From Sedimentibacter sp. (GTDB lineage: Bacteria; Bacillota; Clostridia; Tissierellales; Sedimentibacteraceae): 64,000 nt of DNA. Below, one piece after another: positions 8,220 to 17,314 of the stretch (its first letter is position 1; every line of letters begins with the position of its first letter). Under the pieces are notes generated by a model. That model was not told where the DNA came from and did not search any database. It saw only the letters and a list, made by a program, of their open reading frames with translations. The position numbers were made by a program, and so were the translations under genes. Location of the stretch: the NCBI GenBank assembly GCA_018436705.1, contig JAHDLA010000019.1:86628-150627 (forward strand). The letters run 5' to 3'.

Positions 8220-9893
8220 TTATTTGCTGGTCATAACCGTAAGATTAATAATTTCATTTTCCAAATCAATTATAGCATTGTTTATTTTTTTGTAATCATC
8301 TATGCTTATATTTTCCTTCAGATGGCTTTGAGCCCTTTCTACAGCAATTTCAAACATCTCCTTCAACTCGTTTATATCATTGCTCAAATCGCTTATGCGC
8401 TTCTCGTTAACTTTATTTGAATAAGGAAGCGTGATAGATTTAGGCCCTGAAACAGGTACTTTTTCTATGTTTTTTGATTTTTTGATTTCATAAATAATAT
8501 TATACTCAGGGATTATGCAGTTCATTCCGAGAGTTTCTTTAACTTCTTTAGCAAAATTAAGTTTTGAGTCCTGTTCTCCATGAACTATGAAGACTGTCTT
8601 TGGTTTTTCCTTAAACCCTTTCAGCCAGTTTAAAAGCGATGGTTTGTCGGCATGCCCTGAAAACCCTTCAACATTATAAATTTCAGCCTTAACATTGATT
8701 GTTTCTCCCAGAACCTTAACAACCTTTTCGCCGTCTAATATTCTTCTCCCCAGAGTACCTTCTGCTTGATATCCGACAAACACGATGCTTGCTTCTTTTC
8801 TCCACAAATTATGTTTCAAGTGGTGTTTAATTCTCCCAGCATCGCACATTCCACTGGCTGAAATTATTATTTTAGGTTCAGAAGAAAAATTCAATGCCTT
8901 TGATTCCTCAGCACTTTGAGTAAAATGAAGATTTTCAAACTCAAGAGGATTATCTCCTTTCATAATATACTCTCTTGCTTCCTCGTCAAATACACCGGCA
9001 TTTTGTTTAAATACTTCCGTAGCTTTGGATGCTAAAGGACTGTCAATATAGACAGGAATTTTTCTAAGCTCATTTTCCTTAGTACCAATTTCACCTAAGT
9101 GGCTGTCATAATATTTATTAAGTTCATAAATAAGCTCCTGAGTTCTTCCCACTGCAAAGGACGGAATAATGACACTTCCTCCTCTTTTAACGGTTTTTAG
9201 GATAATCTTTATAAGCTCTTCTGTTCTTTGAGCAACATCATCATGAACTCTGTCCCCATATGTAGCTTCCATTATTATATAATCTGCTCTCTCAATAAAT
9301 GAAGGGTCTCTCAAAATTGGTTTCTGGTCCATTCCAAGATCTCCTGAATAAACAAGCTTTACGTTTTCATTTTCGTCATCAAACCACATCTCAATAATTG
9401 AAGAGCCCAGTATATGACCTGCATCATTAAGTCTTACTGTCAAACCCTCATCAACATTAATTATCTGATCATACTGAACTGTTTTAAAATATTGAAGGCT
9501 GTCCATGGCGTCATCCTGTGTGTACATAGGTTCAACTAATTTTCTTCCAAGCCTCTGAGCCTTTTTGTTTTTCCACTCTGCTTCGCTCTCCTGAATATGT
9601 GCGGAATCTAAAAGCATTATTTCACATAGATCGTATGTAGGCTTTGAACAAAAAATAACTCCCTTAAATCCTTTCTTAACAAGCAGAGGAATTCTGCCGC
9701 TGTGATCTATATGGCTGTGACTTAGAAATAAGTAATCAATCTCGGCAGGATTTATTTCAAATTCCTCTAAATTCAAATCATCATCTCTGCCCTGATACAT
9801 ACCGCAATCTAAAAGTATCTTTTTATTCTTGTATTGTATTAAATGACTTGAGCCTGTTACTCCTTTTACAGCTCCTAAAAATCTTATTTCCAT
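8220..9893 (-). CDS. MBL-fold / beta-CASP RNA-processing metallohydrolase
   Basis: Metallo-beta-lactamase fold with inserted beta-CASP domain and C-terminal RMMBL motif, the architecture of CPSF73-like ribonucleases. Seen directly: MEIRFLGAVKGVTGSSHLI, LLDCGMYQG, metal-binding SHSHIDHSG, DAGHILGSS, YSGDLG, SASGMCDAGRIKHHL and VEGFSGHAD. A C-terminal tail of about 90 residues includes a coiled-coil-like stretch. The start at 9891-9893 is chosen because MEIRFLG is the family N-terminus and GGGGG precedes it; the longer frame adds 19 unrelated residues. Only 17 bases separate it from the sigma-54 activator, suggesting co-transcription. Confidence 0.88.
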   Translation of the reverse strand: MEIRFLGAVKGVTGSSHLIQYKNKKILLDCGMYQGRDDDLNLEEFEINPAEIDYLFLSHSHIDHSGRIPLLVKKGFKGVIFCSKPTYDLCEIMLLDSAHIQESEAEWKNKKAQRLGRKLVEPMYTQDDAMDSLQYFKTVQYDQIINVDEGLTVRLNDAGHILGSSIIEMWFDDENENVKLVYSGDLGMDQKPILRDPSFIERADYIIMEATYGDRVHDDVAQRTEELIKIILKTVKRGGSVIIPSFAVGRTQELIYELNKYYDSHLGEIGTKENELRKIPVYIDSPLASKATEVFKQNAGVFDEEAREYIMKGDNPLEFENLHFTQSAEESKALNFSSEPKIIISASGMCDAGRIKHHLKHNLWRKEASIVFVGYQAEGTLGRRILDGEKVVKVLGETINVKAEIYNVEGFSGHADKPSLLNWLKGFKEKPKTVFIVHGEQDSKLNFAKEVKETLGMNCIIPEYNIIYEIKKSKNIEKVPVSGPKSITLPYSNKVNEKRISDLSNDINELKEMFEIAVERAQSHLKENISIDDYKKINNAIIDLENEIINLTVMTSK

Positions 9894-9950
9894 TTTTGCC
9901 CCCTGGGGTATAATAGTCATAGCATGTGCTATGCCGCCGTTATAACGCAT

Positions 9951-10284
9951 TATGCATATAACCAGAAAAGTATACCCTTAATTCTATCCTATATCACAAA
10001 TTTAATACGGAATTAAAAATTAAATTTGCCACATGATCACTAACTTTCCACATTATAAACATAAATAACGCTGTACATAAATATTACAATATAATTGTAG
10101 CACAAACAACTAATTTAACCAATATAAAATATTTGTATCAAAATCAGCACATCGTTATATAAATTTGTTTATACTTGATAATTTGATAGGCATAAAATCC
10201 TTGTCAATTTTTATCAATTAATCAATATTTTTAATTTTTATATTGATTTATTTAATTTTTATATTAATATTTTTAATTTTTGTA
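9951..10284. other. AT-rich intergenic stretch, divergent promoters
   Basis: About 330 bases with no supported gene. It contains tandem short A/T runs (TTTAATTTTTATATT-like units between 10220 and 10280) just upstream of the DUF2089 promoter, resembling an UP-element-like tract. No RNA motif was recognised. Confidence 0.5.
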
Positions 10285-10313
10285 TTGACATATTAAACAA
10301 ATTGGTATATTAT
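10285..10313 (+). promoter_or_regulatory. Sigma-A promoter of DUF2089 operon
   Basis: TTGACA at 10285-10290, 17-base spacer, TATTAT at 10308-10313. It fixes the DUF2089 start downstream at 10338, because the earlier in-frame ATG at 10302 lies inside the promoter. Confidence 0.7.
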
Positions 10314-10337
10314 GCTATTAATAAGGATGGTGAAATA

Positions 10338-10727
10338 ATGAAATATAAAGCCCCCAGCAAATGCCCAGTATGCGGAGAAAAATTATCAATTACAAAACTA
10401 GGATGTCATAAGTGTTCTACATTCATTGAAGGCGACTTTGAGCCATGCGAATTTTGCAGTCTTCCTGAAGACGACCTTAATTTTTTAAAAACCTTTATAA
10501 AGTGTCGCGGTAACATTAAAGATGTTGAAAAGGAAATGGGAATATCTTATCCGACTGTACGCGGCAAATTAGACACTGTCATAAAAAGCTTGGGATTAGA
10601 AATTTCTCCGAAAGAAAATGAAAAAGAAGATGAAACAAAAAAGTCTCTAAGAAAAGAACTTCTAGAAAAGCTTTCAAAAGGCGAAATTTCACCTAAGGAA
10701 GCAACGGAAAAAATTAAAAATTTATAA
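10338..10727 (+). CDS. DUF2089 family zinc-ribbon/HTH protein
   Basis: Small putative regulator of 129 residues. Its N-terminus has four cysteine pairs in a zinc-ribbon pattern (CPVCGEK, CHKCS, CEFCS), and the middle (FIKCRGNIKDVEKEMGISY, then PTVRGKLDTVIKSLG) is a sigma-like helix-turn-helix. A charged tail ends with KGEISPKEATEKI, resembling the N-terminal motif of the next gene. The ATG at 10338 has GGATGG upstream and lies about 20 bases past the inferred transcription start. It is followed at 17 bases by another small gene; such pairs commonly control envelope or stress genes, but the target is unknown here. Confidence 0.8.
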   Translation: MKYKAPSKCPVCGEKLSITKLGCHKCSTFIEGDFEPCEFCSLPEDDLNFLKTFIKCRGNIKDVEKEMGISYPTVRGKLDTVIKSLGLEISPKENEKEDETKKSLRKELLEKLSKGEISPKEATEKIKNL

Positions 10728-10744
10728 CCTTAAGGAGGTATAAT

Positions 10745-11191
10745 ATGAGCGAACAAGAAAGAATACTTGAAATGGTGGAAAATGGTAAGCTTACGGCCGC
10801 AGAAGCAATGGAACTGCTGGATGCTCTTAACGCATCTACCGAATCAGATGGTAAAGTCGGTACGTATCTAGTTGCTGGAGTATCAAAGACGAATTATAAA
10901 TACCTTAAAATAAGAGTTATGTCTGAAAACAATACAGTTAATGTAAATGTAAATATTCCGATACGTCTTCTTAAAGTAATCGGCGGTATTGCAGTAAAAA
11001 TGACATCCATGATACCAAAGGATGCCAGAGCAGAAATGGAAAGCAAAGGAATTGACATAAAAAGCATCGATTTTGAAGAGATTATAGATGAACTGATAAA
11101 CGGTACATTAGATGATCCCAGCATAGTTGATGTCGAGGCATGGGACCAGGAGCATAATACAACTATAAAGGTAAAAATATACGCAGAATAA
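10745..11191 (+). CDS. SHOCT-like/YvlB-N domain protein
   Basis: 148-residue protein starting MSEQERILEMVENGKLTAAE, the short helical motif found at the N-terminus of DUF4097/YvlB-like proteins and many DUF2089 partners. The remainder (TNYKYLKIRVMSENNTVNVNV, IPIRLLKVIGGIA) looks like a beta-rich domain with no transmembrane segment. AAGGAGG lies 6 bases before the ATG. Second gene of the DUF2089 operon; function unknown. Confidence 0.75.
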   Translation: MSEQERILEMVENGKLTAAEAMELLDALNASTESDGKVGTYLVAGVSKTNYKYLKIRVMSENNTVNVNVNIPIRLLKVIGGIAVKMTSMIPKDARAEMESKGIDIKSIDFEEIIDELINGTLDDPSIVDVEAWDQEHNTTIKVKIYAE

Positions 11192-11230
11192 CTAAAATGC
11201 ATTTATTATCGTCAGCCTTTATTAACATGC

Positions 11231-11275
11231 AAAAAACTTCAGATGTACAATAAATTTATACACCTGAAGTTTTTT
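11231..11275 (+). terminator. Terminator of DUF2089 operon
   Basis: Stem AAAAAACTTCAG...CTGAAGTTTTTT with inner TGTA/TACA pairing and an 11-base loop, ending in six T; about 40 bases past the stop codon. Confidence 0.8.
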
Positions 11276-11353
11276 GATGACTTGTCATCAAAACATGCTT
11301 ATTTAAAAACATTTCACGATCTTATAACACCAGCACTACTAACAATAATTCAT

Positions 11354-11380
11354 CAGGCAGACTTTCTTAAAGTCTGCCTG
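11354..11380 (-). terminator. Hairpin downstream of spoVT
   Basis: Perfect 12-bp stem CAGGCAGACTTT / AAAGTCTGCCTG with a 3-base loop, 28 bases past the spoVT stop. The following T tract on the minus strand is weak, so this is a hairpin with probable terminator function. Confidence 0.55.
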
Positions 11381-11407
11381 AAATATAACTTTCACCTATA
11401 TCGAAGT

Positions 11408-11959
11408 CTAGCTTTCCATCTGTCTTGACAGGAATATACATGCTGTTTTTATTAGTTTTTCTTCAACTTCAGTCATTTTAGCAGCTTTATCTTTTGATAA
11501 AAGCATAACCGATCCTATAGGATCTCCGTGAACCAATATTGGAGATATAACCTGACTTATATAGTTATCCGGATTAAATTCATTAGCTGTAATTCTGATT
11601 GGCTTAGCGTTAACGCCTGTCATATAAACTTCCCTGCTCTCAATTATTTTTTCCAGCTCAGGGCTTAATCTTTTTTCAGAATAATCTTTTTTAGAACTTC
11701 CCGATACGGCTATTACTCCATCACGATCTGTAATTATTGCTATATGTCTTGTTGTTTCAAACAAGGATTCTACATATTCTCCCGCAAATTCAGTCAACTC
11801 TCCTATTGGTGAATATTTTTTCAGTATTATTTCACCTTCTCTATCGGTGAATATTTCTAAAGGATCTCCTTCACGGATTCTCAAAGTTCTTCGTATTTCT
11901 TTAGGAATTACTACTCTTCCTAAGTCATCAATTCTTCTGACAATTCCAGTTGCTTTCAT
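11408..11959 (-). CDS. spoVT: Stage V sporulation protein T
   Basis: AbrB-family regulator of forespore genes. Residues 1-50 (MKATGIVRRIDDLGRVVIPK, EIRRTLRIREGDPLEI) form the swapped-hairpin DNA-binding domain. Residues 56-180 are a GAF domain (ITDRDGVIAVSGSSKKDY, ISPILVHGDPIGSVMLL). The 183-residue length matches the family. Ribosome site GGAGG. Its presence between prsA and the DUF2089 operon supports a spore-forming host. Confidence 0.93.
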   Translation of the reverse strand: MKATGIVRRIDDLGRVVIPKEIRRTLRIREGDPLEIFTDREGEIILKKYSPIGELTEFAGEYVESLFETTRHIAIITDRDGVIAVSGSSKKDYSEKRLSPELEKIIESREVYMTGVNAKPIRITANEFNPDNYISQVISPILVHGDPIGSVMLLSKDKAAKMTEVEEKLIKTACIFLSRQMES

Positions 11960-12163
11960 AACTTATGTTCCTCCAATTGCATAATTTTATTTATATGACA
12001 TTTCTTTTAATATTTTCTATTATTTACACTTTAATAGATTTTATCCTGATTAGTTTACGGATATTATTGGAAATATCATTTACATTATAATTGATACTTT
12101 TATGAATAGCAACATTTTTTTACATCTTCTAACATTATTTAGAAGTAATTAATAAAATATTAA

Positions 12164-13102
12164 TTATTCTGTAATTGTTGCTTCGCTTTTTAATTTCTCA
12201 AGAAGCTCTTCATATTTAAATGATTTATAGTATTCTGTCAAAGCTGTTTTTTCTGTTTCTACAGTAATTTCATCATCTACAATTTTGTCAGTCACTTTAA
12301 TAATATGATAACCGAAGTCTGATTTCACTGGCTCGCTTATTTCTCCGATTTCCATAGAGAATGCTGCCTCTGAAAATGGCTGAACCATATCAGTGTATTG
12401 GAAATAATCCAAGTCTCCTCCGTTAGCCGCGCTTCCTGTATCTAAAGATAGTTCCGTAGCCAGGCCCTCAAAATTTTCGCCATTGTTAAGTCTTTCAACA
12501 ACATCCTTAGCTTCATCCTCAGTTTCAACAAGTATGTGACTCGCTTTTACCTTTATATTCATTTTTAAATCATTAAACAATGTTTGAAGCTCTTCATCCG
12601 TAGGCTGTAAGTTTTCAATTTTCAATGCAAGATAATGATTTATCAGGAATTCTTTTTTCAATGATTCTTTAAGATATTCTTCCGTCATTCCATAATTTTC
12701 AAGAAACTGCTGATATTGTTCATCAGTATCTAGGTATGTTTTAAAGTTATCAAGCTCACCTTTAAGTTCTTCTTCAGAAATAGTAATTCCTTCTTTTTCT
12801 GCTGCTTCAACCAACAAAAGATCCATAATAAGTTGATCTAACAAAGTGCTTTCATAATAGCTCCCCATTGTCTGACCTTCGGAAATCTCCTGCTCCCACG
12901 CATCCGCTCCATATTGATTTTCTGCCATTTTTTTATATACTGACAGATGCTCATCATATTCTTCCTGAGTAATAACTTTGTCGTTGACTTTAGCTTTTAT
13001 ACCTTCTTCAACTGTATCAGTGCTTTCCTGCTTACATGCGGTAACTGATAAAACCATTGTTAAAGCAAGAGTCAGTGCTAATGCTTGTTTCAATTTATTC
13101 AT
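12164..13102 (-). CDS. prsA: PrsA-like lipoprotein peptidyl-prolyl isomerase
   Basis: Exported foldase. Lipoprotein signal peptide MNKLKQALALTLALTMVLSV followed by lipobox TAC-K (Cys about residue 23). A SurA-N-like helical domain spans roughly 45-175, and a parvulin domain 190-285 (KASHILVETEDEAKDVVERL, GGDLDYFQYTDMVQPF, FGYHIIKV). GGAGG ribosome site lies inside the mfd tail and the genes overlap by 8 bases. The same mfd-prsA pairing occurs widely in Clostridia. Confidence 0.9.
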   Translation of the reverse strand: MNKLKQALALTLALTMVLSVTACKQESTDTVEEGIKAKVNDKVITQEEYDEHLSVYKKMAENQYGADAWEQEISEGQTMGSYYESTLLDQLIMDLLLVEAAEKEGITISEEELKGELDNFKTYLDTDEQYQQFLENYGMTEEYLKESLKKEFLINHYLALKIENLQPTDEELQTLFNDLKMNIKVKASHILVETEDEAKDVVERLNNGENFEGLATELSLDTGSAANGGDLDYFQYTDMVQPFSEAAFSMEIGEISEPVKSDFGYHIIKVTDKIVDDEITVETEKTALTEYYKSFKYEELLEKLKSEATITE

Positions 13103-16100
13103 ATTTTTCCTCCCTGGCAGATTCTCTTAAACCTGCTTTATAATTAATTAATATTTCAAAGAATTTTTCAAGTTCCTCCAGAATTTTCAATTGTTCTGTA
13201 GAATCTAATCTATATTTAATAACAGGCTCTCTTGAAACGTCAAATTTTATTTTTGCATTGTAATTTTCAATTAAGAAACCTATTATGTCCTGACTCAGAT
13301 CGTTGCCGGAAGTTAACTCTATGTTTATAATAAAACCTGCTTGCGCAATTGATTTTACATGCAGCTTTTTGCAAAGAGATTTAATATAAGAAATTTTCAT
13401 CAGGTTGTCTACCTGTACCGGCGTATTTCCAAATCTATCTATAATTTCTTCTGTGATATCATATATATCATCTTTACTTGAAGCTGCTGCTATTTTTTTA
13501 TATATCTCAATTTTCTGCTCTTCATTCTCAATATAGGTTGACGGTATATATCCATCAACACTTATGTCTACAGAGGTCTCAATATCCTCATCCTCACAAC
13601 TCTTGCCCTGAAGCTCTTTAACTGCCCTGTCAAGGAATTTAACATACAAATCGTAGCCTATTGCAAGCATATGCCCATGCTGCTCCGATCCTAATATGTT
13701 TCCGCATCCTCTTATTTCCAAATCCCTCATAGCAATTTTAAATCCTGATCCAAATTCTGTGAATTCCTTAATTGCCTTAAGTCTTTTGTCAGCTACTTCA
13801 GAAAGCATTTTATCCTTTTCATATGTCAAATATGCAAAGGCAACCTTGTTTGATCTTCCTATTCTTCCTCTTAGCTGATAAAGCTGGGAAAGCCCCAAAT
13901 GATCGGCATTATCAATTATCAAAGTATTTGCATTAGGAATGTCCATTCCTGTCTCAATAATGGTTGTGCACATCAATATATCATATTCTTTATTAACAAA
14001 TTCAAGCATTATATTTTCAAGGTGACGTTCGCTCATCTGCCCATGAGCTACAGCAATTCTGGCATTTGGAACAAGTTTCTGAAGCTTTGAAGCAGCGCTG
14101 TCAATATCAATTACTCTATTATGCACATAGTAAACTTGACCACCTCTTGAAATTTCCTTTTCTATAGAATCTTTTATAATTCCATCATTATATTCCATTA
14201 CATATGTCTGAATAGGCAGCCTATCTCCTGGGGGTTCAGAAATAATACTCATATCTCTAACACCAATCATAGACATATGAAGAGTTCTTGGAATCGGTGT
14301 AGCTGATAGTGTTAATACATCTATATTTGTCTTAAGCTGCTTAATAAGCTCCTTGTGCTTAACGCCGAACCTCTGTTCTTCATCTATTATAAGAAGCCCG
14401 AGATCTTTGAACTTAAGATCTTTTGAAAGAAGTTTGTGCGTGCCTACAACAATGTCAACAAGTCCCTTGTTCAAGTCATTGATCACCTTTACCTGCTGAT
14501 AAGGCGTTCTGAACCTGGAAAGCATTTCTACCTTAACAGGATATCCCCTAAATCTATCTACTATATTTGCATAGTGCTGCTGCGCCAATATAGTTGTAGG
14601 TACGAGTATTGCCACCTGCTTTGAATCCATTACCGCTTTAAATGCAGCCCTCATTGCAACTTCTGTTTTCCCAAATCCAACATCGCCGCAAAGAAGTCTG
14701 TCCATACAAACAGGCCTTTCCATATCTTTCTTGATCTCTTTTGTACATCTCAGCTGGTCATCTGTTTCCTGGAAAGGAAATTTATATTCAAATTCCTTCT
14801 GCCATTCTGTGTCAGACGAAAACGCATGTCCTTTGACTACTTTTCGCTGAGCATAAAGCTTAACAAGTTCAGCTGCCATGTTCTCTATTGCAGCTTTTGT
14901 GCGTTCCTTGGTTTTAACCCACTCAACGCTTCCCATTTTGTTAAGCTTCGGTTTTTCAGAGTCTGAACCAATATATTTTTGAATCAAAGACATCTGATCT
15001 ACAGGTACATAAAGCTTATCTTCGCCTTTATACTTTATGCACAAATAATCTTTTTTAATGTTTTGAACATCAATTTTCTCAATTCCGATGTACTGTCCGA
15101 TTCCGTGGTGCTCATGAACTACAAAATCTCCTACTTTAAGATCCGTAAAAATTTCAATTTTTGACCCTTTTCTTTTTTTAGCCTTTTTAGGTTTTTTCCT
15201 CAAGCTGCCAAAAACTTCATTTTCGGTCAATATAAGTATTTTATTATCGTAGTATTCAAAGCCTTTTTTGACTTTTCCGGGCATTATTATCACTTGTCCG
15301 CTTTCGGCAGCGACATTTGCGGTCTTGGACAGAGTCGTTGTGCATTCATAATCATTTAATAGATTATGAAGTTTCAAGCATCCTTCATTGCTTGAAAGCA
15401 CTATGGCAATCTTGTAGCCTTTATATTTCAATCTGTTTAAATCCTTAGACAGATCCTCCATCTTACCATAATAATATGGAGCTTCTTTAAACTGCAACGA
15501 AACAGATTCTTCTGCTTTGAAAATCTTATCCCTTCCATTTACAGACACAAAAGGAATTTCTGTAAGCTTTGCCTTTAATTCTTGTTCACTAATAAAAACG
15601 CAACTTTGTTTTGTAAAAATCTCGCCCTTTTCAAACAATTCGCTGAACTTCAATTCATAGCTGTCATTCAAGGATCCTAATTCTTCGAATACTCTTTCCG
15701 GCTCATCAACTATAAGTATGAAATCCTCACCGAAATAATCAAGCACACTTACAAAGCTGTCTTTCAGGAAGGGAACCAATAGATCGGAATTCTCTATTGA
15801 TAATCCTTCTTTCAATTTGTCTCTGTAAGCGTTGTACATACTTCTGAGTTTTTTCTGTACTTCTTTTGACTCAGACAGATTTTTTATCTTATCCATCCTG
15901 CTTTGATAGTCCATATCTATTTCAATAAGCATGCTGTCAATTTCATCCTTATTGAACAGTAAGTCACTGCAAGGTATTATTCTAACAGATTTCAAATTTT
16001 TAACGGATCTCTGTGTTTTTAAATCTACTGAACGTATTGAATCAATTTCATCATCAAAAAATTCAATTCTAACAGGATTAGATTCTGACGGAGAAAATAT

Positions 16101-16640
16101 ATCAACTATTCCTCCTCTTATGGAAAACTGTCCTACACCTTCTATTGCATCAACTCTTTCATACTTAAGATTTATAAGATTTTTTTTGAGCTCATTCATA
16201 TCATAGCAGTTGCCATATTTTAATACTATTATAGAATCCTTAAATCTATCTTTAGGCATAACTCTTGTTACGATAGAATTTATAGATGCGGTAACAGCAC
16301 ATTTTTTTAAATTAAGGGTTTTATCGAGCAAGTATGATCTTTTATATTCTACATCTTTGCTTAATGCATCTACATTGTACAATATAAATTCCTTGGGATG
16401 AAATCTTTCCGCATTGTCTGTAAAGGCTTTTATTTCTTCCTCGTACTTTCTTGATTTTGATTCGCTGGAAGTTATAACAAGTATCTTATCAGCAGCGGTT
16501 TCCAATAAATTACACACCAAAAATGCCATACTTTCTTCATTAATCCCCTGAACTTGCTGACTTTTTCCATTTTTATAGTTTTCAATTATCTTATTAAATT
16601 TTTCTGTTTTTTGAAACTGCTCAAACAAAATTTTGTTCAT
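13095..16640 (-). CDS. mfd: Transcription-repair coupling factor
   Basis: DNA translocase that removes stalled RNA polymerase and recruits UvrA. UvrB-like N-terminal region, CarD-type RNAP-interaction domain (DLKVGDFVVHEHHGIGQYIG), SF2 motor with Walker A LLCGDVGFGKTEVA and DEEQ box (LLIIDEEQRFGVKHKE), SATPIPRTLHMS, QLRGRIGRS, and the TRCF C-terminal domain (VDGYIPSTYIENEEQKIEIY). I place the start at 16638-16640 (1,181 residues) because AAAGGA precedes it and MNKILFEQF fits; the longer frame adds 19 residues without a ribosome site. Confidence 0.95.
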   Translation of the reverse strand: MNKILFEQFQKTEKFNKIIENYKNGKSQQVQGINEESMAFLVCNLLETAADKILVITSSESKSRKYEEEIKAFTDNAERFHPKEFILYNVDALSKDVEYKRSYLLDKTLNLKKCAVTASINSIVTRVMPKDRFKDSIIVLKYGNCYDMNELKKNLINLKYERVDAIEGVGQFSIRGGIVDIFSPSESNPVRIEFFDDEIDSIRSVDLKTQRSVKNLKSVRIIPCSDLLFNKDEIDSMLIEIDMDYQSRMDKIKNLSESKEVQKKLRSMYNAYRDKLKEGLSIENSDLLVPFLKDSFVSVLDYFGEDFILIVDEPERVFEELGSLNDSYELKFSELFEKGEIFTKQSCVFISEQELKAKLTEIPFVSVNGRDKIFKAEESVSLQFKEAPYYYGKMEDLSKDLNRLKYKGYKIAIVLSSNEGCLKLHNLLNDYECTTTLSKTANVAAESGQVIIMPGKVKKGFEYYDNKILILTENEVFGSLRKKPKKAKKRKGSKIEIFTDLKVGDFVVHEHHGIGQYIGIEKIDVQNIKKDYLCIKYKGEDKLYVPVDQMSLIQKYIGSDSEKPKLNKMGSVEWVKTKERTKAAIENMAAELVKLYAQRKVVKGHAFSSDTEWQKEFEYKFPFQETDDQLRCTKEIKKDMERPVCMDRLLCGDVGFGKTEVAMRAAFKAVMDSKQVAILVPTTILAQQHYANIVDRFRGYPVKVEMLSRFRTPYQQVKVINDLNKGLVDIVVGTHKLLSKDLKFKDLGLLIIDEEQRFGVKHKELIKQLKTNIDVLTLSATPIPRTLHMSMIGVRDMSIISEPPGDRLPIQTYVMEYNDGIIKDSIEKEISRGGQVYYVHNRVIDIDSAASKLQKLVPNARIAVAHGQMSERHLENIMLEFVNKEYDILMCTTIIETGMDIPNANTLIIDNADHLGLSQLYQLRGRIGRSNKVAFAYLTYEKDKMLSEVADKRLKAIKEFTEFGSGFKIAMRDLEIRGCGNILGSEQHGHMLAIGYDLYVKFLDRAVKELQGKSCEDEDIETSVDISVDGYIPSTYIENEEQKIEIYKKIAAASSKDDIYDITEEIIDRFGNTPVQVDNLMKISYIKSLCKKLHVKSIAQAGFIINIELTSGNDLSQDIIGFLIENYNAKIKFDVSREPVIKYRLDSTEQLKILEELEKFFEILINYKAGLRESAREEKYE

Positions 16641-16724
16641 GACTATCCTTTTTAGCACAAAGTTTACATCATTATGCCGAATTTCCGAACATTTCATTCG
16701 GTTACGACATAAGTCATGTAACTT

Positions 16725-17306
16725 CTAATCCCGAAGCTGTTCACATGTAGATTTTATATTATATTTCTGCATTGCTGCGTCTATGTTATTCTCAATAATT
16801 TCTATTGCCGCTTCAGCAGCTTTCTCCATTATCATACTGATTTTATCTAATTCATCTCTTCCAAATTTCTGGAGAACATAATCGGCCAAATCAATATTAG
16901 AATTTCTTCCTATTCCTACACGAATGCGCGGAAAATTTTCTCCCACATGGCTGATTATAGATTTCATACCATTATGTGTTCCCGGACTTCCGTGGGGCCT
17001 GATTCTCAGAGTTCCTAATGGTATATCTATATCATCATAAATTACTATCAAGTTCTCTACAGGTATTTTATAAAATTTTATTATTTCATCAATAGCAATT
17101 CCGCTTCTATTCATATAAGTAACAGGTTTTACAAGCATAACTTTTTCTCCGTTTATGAAAGTTTCGCCATAAACGGAGTTAAATTTAAGTTTATTCAACT
17201 TTACATCATACTTTTCTGCCAAACATTCTAATGTATCATAACCTACATTATGTCTGGTTCCTGTATATTCTTTACCGGGATTGCCAAGTCCTGCAATTAT
17301 ATACAT
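16725..17306 (-). CDS. pth: Peptidyl-tRNA hydrolase
   Basis: Releases peptides from tRNAs of aborted translation. YIIAGLGNPGKEYTGTRHNV carries the catalytic His near residue 19; KPVTYMNRSG and VIYDDIDIPLGTLRIRPHGS, GTHNGMKSI follow. 193 residues, full length. It sits between glmU (8 bases upstream) and mfd, the common Firmicutes order glmU-pth-mfd. Confidence 0.96.
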   Translation of the reverse strand: MYIIAGLGNPGKEYTGTRHNVGYDTLECLAEKYDVKLNKLKFNSVYGETFINGEKVMLVKPVTYMNRSGIAIDEIIKFYKIPVENLIVIYDDIDIPLGTLRIRPHGSPGTHNGMKSIISHVGENFPRIRVGIGRNSNIDLADYVLQKFGRDELDKISMIMEKAAEAAIEIIENNIDAAMQKYNIKSTCEQLRD

Positions 17307-17314
17307 ATTTACCT

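Noticed and set aside
11960..12060. Sigma-G promoter for spoVT
   Set aside because: A CATATAA-like box exists, but it mismatches the CATNNTA pattern and no matching -35 was found at the right spacing.
12125..12150. Terminator for prsA
   Set aside because: AT-only inverted repeats are present but no GC-rich stem or T run follows; not reported as a terminator.
14436..15164. Plus-strand open frames opposite mfd
   Set aside because: Shadows of the mfd coding strand, without start signals.
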